A model generated the notes under the pieces. The model saw only the letters and a list, made by a program, of their open reading frames with translations, did not search any database and was not told the DNA's origin. A program made the position numbers and the translations under genes. A DNA stretch of 64,000 nt from Bacteroidales bacterium OttesenSCG-928-B11 (GTDB lineage: Bacteria; Bacteroidota; Bacteroidia; Bacteroidales; WCHB1-69). Location of the stretch: positions 1-64,000 of the forward strand of contig JAJDJJ010000004.1 of NCBI GenBank assembly GCA_030267125.1. The letters are read 5' to 3'. Positions 57,850 through 64,000 of this stretch are shown here, one piece after another. The number at the start of each line of letters is the position of its first letter. Position 1 is the first letter of the stretch.

Positions 57850-59422
57850 CGTTTTCCGTATTAGATTGTTCTGTGATTACAACACTACTATCTTCAAATT
57901 GTTCTTTTTTATATACAAATAACAAAAAGGCATTGAAGATGGCATACAATGAAATTCCTACTTGCGATTCCAGCGTGTCTTCCATAAATAATGAACAGAA
58001 AACGATGATAAAAAAGAGCATATACAAAAAATTCCTGCTGTTTTTTTGTGTAAAAAAAGGGATAAATAAAACAACAAGGAAGTAGAGCAGTAAAAAGACA
58101 CCGCCGATGAGGCAATATGTAATAAACTGATTATGCGCTCCCATGTTGCGTTTGTAGTTCAAAGCCGATTGGTTTTCATCCAATTGTTGGTCTATGGCGG
58201 GCTTGTGGTCGCCGAGCCCCACACCAAACCAGAAGTGTTTTTTGCAAACCGCACACCCCGCCTTCCACAATTCAAATCGCTGAAAAACAGTGGAGTATTG
58301 CATCATTCCATAGTGATTATACAGCGAGATACTAAACAAAATCGGATAGAGCGACCGTTTTATTCCAAATCCGTTTATGTAATCTACATTGGCGACTCCC
58401 TTTTCGATATTGTCAATATCTTGTTGCGACAACGAAGCTAACGCAGCTGCATCTTTCCGCATTCCTTTCGAGTTCAGGTAGCGAATGGCTGTTGCTTCAA
58501 CCATCTCGTCGTAAGGCACATTGCTAATTTGCCCCCAAGTCTCTTGCAACTCTTTTTTACAGACGTACATATTGATTTTATGCCCACTCTCTACGATGGA
58601 AGAGGTGTCGTTTTCGTATGGGTTTCCATTTGCAGTGTGGCTCTCTATTTTCGTTTCATCATCTGTGGGTGTATAGTAACTTTTGATGACGGTGAAACAA
58701 TAGGTGGCGAATATAAGAATCACGGAAACGCAAACCACCGAAACCAACTTACGCCCAACCACTTGCCTTGATTTCAAAAGATAGAAAAATGCGAAAAGAA
58801 GTAAAAGAAAAAGCAATACGATACCGGTAAGTGTTTGCGCAAAAAACAGATAAGTTCCAAACCAAGCTGACAAAGTCAAATAACCGACTCGAAGTGATAA
58901 AGGGTACGATTTAACTTTTATTCCCATGTAAATGGCAAAACAGATGGCCAGATCCAAGCAAAGGCTGAAACGAATGTGAGAAATGAAAACCGATATCTCT
59001 CGAATATCCTTTATCGGTTGCGTGAAGTAGTGTATATAGGAGGCGGCCGTTCCGATAAAAACACCAATGATAAAACTATTTGCAATCGCCCGTTGCTCTT
59101 TCCCCGACAGCGGATCCGAAGTTGCCAGAATGATAGGTGCGTAGAGGAACGGCAGCTTATTCAACAAGTTCGCAAAACCGACATCCAAATGCGCGGCATA
59201 CGCCAATGGGATGGCGCATAAAAAGAAAAAGAGGGAGAGCCAAATTGCGGCAGGTTGTTCCTTCAAGCGTTGCCATTTCAACTGCCAATTACCTGAAAAA
59301 ATCCAATTTGCACAAATCAATATACCGCCAATACTCAGCATAAAATTGGAGAGCGGCGTGGCAAAAGCCAACAAGGACAAACTCGCCAAATAGATATAAT
59401 GATGGATGTTATCTCTTTTCAA
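57824..59422 (-). CDS. O-antigen ligase (Wzy/WaaL)-family membrane protein
   Basis: Polytopic; 'FWFGVGLGDHKPAIDQQLDENQSALNYKRNMGAHNQFITYCLIGGV'. Confidence 0.85.
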   Translation of the reverse strand: MKRDNIHHYIYLASLSLLAFATPLSNFMLSIGGILICANWIFSGNWQLKWQRLKEQPAAIWLSLFFFLCAIPLAYAAHLDVGFANLLNKLPFLYAPIILATSDPLSGKEQRAIANSFIIGVFIGTAASYIHYFTQPIKDIREISVFISHIRFSLCLDLAICFAIYMGIKVKSYPLSLRVGYLTLSAWFGTYLFFAQTLTGIVLLFLLLLFAFFYLLKSRQVVGRKLVSVVCVSVILIFATYCFTVIKSYYTPTDDETKIESHTANGNPYENDTSSIVESGHKINMYVCKKELQETWGQISNVPYDEMVEATAIRYLNSKGMRKDAAALASLSQQDIDNIEKGVANVDYINGFGIKRSLYPILFSISLYNHYGMMQYSTVFQRFELWKAGCAVCKKHFWFGVGLGDHKPAIDQQLDENQSALNYKRNMGAHNQFITYCLIGGVFLLLYFLVVLFIPFFTQKNSRNFLYMLFFIIVFCSLFMEDTLESQVGISLYAIFNAFLLFVYKKEQFEDSSVVITEQSNTENDENHKPEY

Positions 59423-59427
59423 ATCCC

Positions 59428-61077
59428 CTATTTTTTACCCGACAATATTTTTTTATATCTGGCACTATCATGCAACACTTTTTTCGCTTCAATAATATCC
59501 GGATCGTATGACAACATATTAATGATGCGTCCTTTATTATAATAGTAGCGCACGACAATCTCGGATGACAAGTATTCGGATATCTCTTGTTTAAACTTCA
59601 ACAGCTCTTTTTCCTTTTCGGCATCAATTTTCGCCAACATCTCTTTGTAGAGCGGTTCCAACGTTTCATAGTACTTCTCTTCCTCCGCGATCTCTTTCAA
59701 TTCCTCCAGTATATATTCCGATTGCGATGTATAATCATACTCCTTATCTTTCAGAAAATGAAGAAATTCGCTGTATAACGCATCATCCACTTTAAATTGC
59801 TGTGGGGCTACGATGGTTTCATGTTTGCCATGGTATTGGTTCGCAAAATCAAAGATCAGGTTATTGAGCACTAACGAAACCAGGATATTGCTTGGTTGCA
59901 ATTCGGGGGTTTTCACATCGGGTTCAATACCACCCTTGTCATAAACGGTACGTCCGTTTTTCGTCTTATACGGTGTAGCCAAAGAATCGGGAATTTCAAT
60001 GGAACCGGTTAATGTATCTTTTGTGAAATAATCGATATTCTGCACGCAACGCCCACTGGGAATGTAATACTTAGACACCGTGATCTTCAGGGATGTATTA
60101 TAACTCAAAGGCACAATGTTCTGCACCAACCCTTTCCCGAATGTCTTCTTTCCCATGACCACACCGCGGTCCAGATCTTGAAACGCACCGGAAACGATCT
60201 CAGATGCCGATGCGCTGTGCTCGTTTACCAACACCACAACCGGTATATTCTTATCGATGACAGGATTTCTCGTTCGGAAGGTGTTCGTTTGCTCGGGAAT
60301 CTTGCCTTTAGTCGATGCGATAACAACGCCCTGATCCACAAATATATTCATAATGTTTACCGCCTCATGCAGCAAGCCCCCACCGTTGTTCCGCAAATCC
60401 AAAACCAGATACTGCATTCCTTTTTCCTTAAGCTCCTTGAATGCCGCGATCACCTCACTACCGGCTTTTTCGGTAAATTGGTCTAACTTGATATACCCGG
60501 TATTATCGCCAATAATCCCATAATACGGGATATTCGGCAATTTTATCTCTCGTCGGGTAACCTGGAAAGTTTGTGTCTTTCCGGTTGCAGGTCGTTTAAT
60601 TTCAATCGAGAGTGTGCTTCCGGGTTCACCTTTAAGAATTGTACTCACGTCATCGGACGTTTTATCAGCAGTAGACTGGTTATTGATTTTCAGTATGATA
60701 TCACCAGCCAATAATCCTGCCTCTGCGGCCGGGGAACCTTCAAAAATTTCGGAAATCACCACGTTGTCGCCATGAGGCTGGATAACACTGCCTATCCCGC
60801 CATATTGTCCGGTAGTCATAAGCCGGAAATCCTCGATCTGCGATTCAGGATAATAAATGGTATAGGGATCCAAGCTCTTCAGCATGGCATCGACAGCCGT
60901 CTTAGTCAAGTCGGTGGGAGAAATATCCTCGGCATATTTGCTATTCAGCTCCTTCATCACCGAGATGAAAATATCCACGTTTTTGGCTATCTCAAAATCG
61001 TGTTGCGCTTTTAGGGAAATAAAGGATAATGAGAATATCGCAATGATCGCCGTCCTCAAAAATAGTGTTCTTTTCAT
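59428..61077 (-). CDS. S41-family C-terminal processing peptidase
   Basis: PDZ 'GSPAAEAGLLAGDIILKINNQS', 'LVLDLRNNGGGLLHEAVNI', 'VLVNEHSASASEIVSGAFQDLDRGVVMGKKTFGKGLVQ'. Confidence 0.95.
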   Translation of the reverse strand: MKRTLFLRTAIIAIFSLSFISLKAQHDFEIAKNVDIFISVMKELNSKYAEDISPTDLTKTAVDAMLKSLDPYTIYYPESQIEDFRLMTTGQYGGIGSVIQPHGDNVVISEIFEGSPAAEAGLLAGDIILKINNQSTADKTSDDVSTILKGEPGSTLSIEIKRPATGKTQTFQVTRREIKLPNIPYYGIIGDNTGYIKLDQFTEKAGSEVIAAFKELKEKGMQYLVLDLRNNGGGLLHEAVNIMNIFVDQGVVIASTKGKIPEQTNTFRTRNPVIDKNIPVVVLVNEHSASASEIVSGAFQDLDRGVVMGKKTFGKGLVQNIVPLSYNTSLKITVSKYYIPSGRCVQNIDYFTKDTLTGSIEIPDSLATPYKTKNGRTVYDKGGIEPDVKTPELQPSNILVSLVLNNLIFDFANQYHGKHETIVAPQQFKVDDALYSEFLHFLKDKEYDYTSQSEYILEELKEIAEEEKYYETLEPLYKEMLAKIDAEKEKELLKFKQEISEYLSSEIVVRYYYNKGRIINMLSYDPDIIEAKKVLHDSARYKKILSGKK

Positions 61078-61127
61078 AGATTGTATTTATTGGCAAAAAG
61101 AACGGCAAAAATAGCAAAAAATTATCC

Positions 61128-62273
61128 TCACCATTTTTCATGCACAATCAGTTTTCCCTGCTCCTGCAACTTGTCTGCTAACTCCTTGAGAATTTGTGTG
61201 CGATTGAAGATACCTTGCAGTTTAAATTCAATTTGACCGTGCCCGATATTGGAGGCCGTTCCTTCCCAAATATTGATTCGGTCAGCCATACGAAGATACC
61301 ACGCCAGCTCGCCCGCCACATTGTCCATCGGCAGGTCGCTGATTCCTTCGTCCATAAGGTGGTAGACTTGGTTAAGAGTAACAACACCTTCGGTAACCAT
61401 CTCAAAACCATCGATTTTATATGCCGGCGGGGTAACAGGACTGTCTGACTCCTTCACATCTAATTTTTTATGGGCGGCATTGGCGATAATCTTGGCCGTG
61501 GTACCACCACAGACAATATGTATTCCTTCCGAGCGCAGGAATGAGTGAGCGAACTCACTGTCTCGATCGGGAGATTGCGGAGGCCCGCATACTAAATTGA
61601 CAATTACACCGCGCCGATTCATACCCAGCACCACGGAACAATCATCTCCTTTTCCGACAGGCCAATAGGAACGTCCTTTCGCATGCACCTGCGCGACTAG
61701 TTCTTCGCCATCCACCCGATCGCCGTTCAGCTTCGACTCCACATAGTGCTGAACGCCTTCCGACTCCCAACCATACAGGAATTTCCCGCCAATGCCGGCC
61801 TGCGTAATACCATCCGACATCAACAGAATACCTTCATCCTTAGATAACACACAGGAAGATTCATGGATGATCGCTTTTTTCTGGGTATAAACGCGATCTT
61901 TCAAGATTTGCGCATAAACAGGATTGACTAAAATCGGAGGAGGCATTTCATAACTCAGAATTGTAGCCTGCCCGGTATTCAGGATACGCGCCACGGTGAA
62001 GACCGCAAACGGGTCGCCCGACCCCCACGCCTTATCCATGGTTTGAGTCACCGACTTGAACACTTCGCGTATACTTGCACCTTCGCCAACCAGTCCTTTG
62101 ATACGCGACACGCACATTGTTGCCGCAATGTGTGCTTTTACGCCTGAGCCCAAGCCATCGGCCAGCACAATTGTCGTGGCATTCAAATCACGGAAAACAC
62201 CGTAAGCATCCCCACAAGGTTGATTCAATTTCTTTGGGGATTGAAATGCGAAAACATCAGTATGGATATACAT
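61128..62273 (-). CDS. SpoIIE/PP2C-type serine phosphatase associated with hydrogenase-like gene
   Basis: 'TTIVLADGLGSGVKAHIAATMCV', 'ILLMSDGITQAG', 'GDDCSVVLG'. Confidence 0.85.
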   Translation of the reverse strand: MYIHTDVFAFQSPKKLNQPCGDAYGVFRDLNATTIVLADGLGSGVKAHIAATMCVSRIKGLVGEGASIREVFKSVTQTMDKAWGSGDPFAVFTVARILNTGQATILSYEMPPPILVNPVYAQILKDRVYTQKKAIIHESSCVLSKDEGILLMSDGITQAGIGGKFLYGWESEGVQHYVESKLNGDRVDGEELVAQVHAKGRSYWPVGKGDDCSVVLGMNRRGVIVNLVCGPPQSPDRDSEFAHSFLRSEGIHIVCGGTTAKIIANAAHKKLDVKESDSPVTPPAYKIDGFEMVTEGVVTLNQVYHLMDEGISDLPMDNVAGELAWYLRMADRINIWEGTASNIGHGQIEFKLQGIFNRTQILKELADKLQEQGKLIVHEKW

Positions 62274-62293
62274 AATCTTTATTTTTTAACAAA

Positions 62294-62623
62294 TTATTGC
62301 TTGGTTAGATCAATCAACCTGTTTAACAGGTACTCCTCTTTGGCCGTATGTTCGCCAAGGAAGCGCGCCAAATCTTGCGCCATCGTGATTTGATGATCCA
62401 ACAGTTCCTGCGCTTTCTGCATCGTCTCCGACTTGATATCGGACAATCTCTCTCGGTTGACACTAAAGGCAGTGATATCCATAAAGATACCCACAAATTG
62501 ATCTTGATCCGGAATAGGATAGACAATAACATGGGAGGTCATATTGTAATGTGGGAAAGCCATCGTTTCGCGCATGATCGTCTGCCCGCTTGTGACTGCC
62601 TTTTCGAAAAAGTCGGGATCCAT
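62294..62623 (-). pseudogene. C-terminal PAS remnant of the hydrogenase-like protein, out of frame with the upstream part
   Basis: Frame reads back as ...ERQIGKNISYLMDPDFFEKAVTSGQTIMRETMAFPHYNMTSHVIVYPIPDQDQFVGIFMDIT; typical PAS second half. Confidence 0.7.
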
Positions 62624-63954
62624 CAGATAAGAGATATTTTTTCCAATCTGCCGTTCAGCGATACAATACCGTTAGGGTCGTGTTTGATAAGCATGTCAAA
62701 CTTCTGTTCGGTAGTCCGGCGGATGAAAGGCATACACATATCTATTTCGGCGAACCCATCCAGCACGGCAATTGCTTTCTCCCTGCACGAGACGTAGCCG
62801 CAAGCGGAACAGTTCAATTCATCTTCGGGCGAATGTTTGCCGGTGGCTTCCAGCACGCTTTTGATTTCTGCCTCCGTATGTTTTGCGGGAGCAAACGGCA
62901 TCACATGGTAAGCGGTTTCCAACAACGGGCGGTCCACGGCCTCTTCGTCACCTCGTTTACCCTGGTTTTTCTCCGCATAATCCAGCACTCGCAATCGCTT
63001 ATTATACACATTTTCCTCCCTGTTAGCCACCGGTCCGTTGATACACCCGTGGTGACAGAAAAGCGGTTCTATGACGAGTTTTGTCGGAGCGTCTTTTTTC
63101 AGCGAAGCCAACACCTGCTGCACCTCATCGAACCCGCTCACCGCAACCACTCGGTTGTCTAACAAATAAGTCGGAAAATTTGCCGTGCGTAACATACCTC
63201 CCTCCAATGGAAAAAGACGGGCAAAACCTTTTGCTTCCTGGTCGAATTTACTTTCCTCCAGTTCATCGAGCATCACACCCTTGAGTTTCATCAACTGGTT
63301 CAGCTCCTCGAAAGTGAGCACGGCATCCACCAAGCCTTCATTTTCCGGTTGAAGCGACTCATCCTTTTTCGCAACGCACGGCCCTATAAAGACGAATTTC
63401 GCCTTAGGATGCTCTTCCTTCATCAATTTAGCATGGGCAATCATGGGCGAAGATATGGGCGTCAAAAACGGGGCGTATTGCGGCGCATAAATATTAATAT
63501 AATTCACCACGGCCGGACAAGCGGTACAGATATGATGCTGCTGTTTATTATCTTTAATGTATTGTGCGGATGCTATAGCGCTATCCCAAGCGGCAGCGGC
63601 AGTCTCCGTGATGTAATGAAATCCCAACGAACGCAATGCCGACGGCAAACGTTTCTGTTCCCATTCCGTATAATACCCGGCAAACGAGGGCGCCAAACTC
63701 ACGATCAGCGTATAATTCCCCTCTAACATCTGCAGCACTTTCCCGTAATCGGTGGTGTAGGTTTTGGCATGTTGCGGGCATTCGGTGATACAGGTTCCGC
63801 AGGCGATGCAATTTGCGGCAACTACCTGTGCCTGCCCGTTTTCCATCTTAATAGCGTTCACCGGACAAACCCGTACACAACGGTAACAATCCCGGCATTT
63901 CGCTTTCGTGGTGTAAACCACTGCTTTACGCTCGTTTCTTTTTGTACTGCTCAT
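62623..63954 (-). CDS. [Fe-Fe] hydrogenase large-subunit C-terminal domain protein with 2x[4Fe-4S] ferredoxin and 4Fe-4S cluster motif; C-terminal PAS truncated
   Basis: 'KCRDCYRCVRVCPVNAIK...CIACGTCITECPQHAK'; 'FIGPCVAKKDE'; 'PLFCHHGCINGP'; 'LNCSACGYVSCREKAIAV'. Confidence 0.88.
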   Translation of the reverse strand: MSSTKRNERKAVVYTTKAKCRDCYRCVRVCPVNAIKMENGQAQVVAANCIACGTCITECPQHAKTYTTDYGKVLQMLEGNYTLIVSLAPSFAGYYTEWEQKRLPSALRSLGFHYITETAAAAWDSAIASAQYIKDNKQQHHICTACPAVVNYINIYAPQYAPFLTPISSPMIAHAKLMKEEHPKAKFVFIGPCVAKKDESLQPENEGLVDAVLTFEELNQLMKLKGVMLDELEESKFDQEAKGFARLFPLEGGMLRTANFPTYLLDNRVVAVSGFDEVQQVLASLKKDAPTKLVIEPLFCHHGCINGPVANREENVYNKRLRVLDYAEKNQGKRGDEEAVDRPLLETAYHVMPFAPAKHTEAEIKSVLEATGKHSPEDELNCSACGYVSCREKAIAVLDGFAEIDMCMPFIRRTTEQKFDMLIKHDPNGIVSLNGRLEKISLI

Positions 63955-64000
63955 GATTTTGATTTTATTTTTTTCGCAGAAACAAAGGTAGGGAAAAAAT

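Noticed and set aside
1-64000. CRISPR arrays, tRNA/rRNA genes, IS elements, prophage
   Set aside because: No regularly spaced direct repeats, cloverleaf-like genes, transposase/integrase motifs or phage structural genes were recognised by eye; tRNAscan/Infernal/ISfinder runs would be decisive.

Overview
Window from a Bacteroidota (Bacteroidales-type) chromosome. No rRNA, tRNA, CRISPR array, transposase or prophage was recognised. In order: a CzcB-CzcA-TolC heavy-metal RND efflux operon whose czcA carries an in-frame TAA; a VWA/ECF-sigma/anti-sigma-TonB group; a large T9SS-sorted fibronectin/adhesin protein; YqgE; a MurL-like GGGKDS protein coupled to an NTP-transferase; truA, a YhcC-type radical SAM gene, rbfA, a LolC/E-type permease, porZ, recO, a DUF349 gene and an S4 gene; a steroid 5-alpha-reductase-family gene; a GT2; a hybrid sensor kinase; an OstA-like gene and YwqK/MORN proteins; nadB, an SpoU methyltransferase, NfeD, a TPR/MORN giant, a DUF3857 protein and a lone PL8 lyase; prfB with a programmed +1 frameshift, recX, rng, an un-called 29-aa bS22/mS38-like ORF and HU; kbl and a threonine dehydrogenase-like SDR; metY-metX-thrA; cdd, an O-antigen ligase, an S41 protease, a SpoIIE phosphatase and a frameshifted [FeFe]-hydrogenase-like protein with a PAS remnant. 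The strongest candidate for an undescribed system is the metY-metX-thrA leader (about 52344-52527). It holds a -7-like box, a structured 5' region, a 20-codon ORF MVSLMEMCMRMHRKMHLFYS with 6 Met codons, overlapping alternative hairpins, and a hairpin followed by T7 before metY. This looks like a methionine leader-peptide transcription attenuator. All product calls come from reading the translated sequence; no database search was possible.
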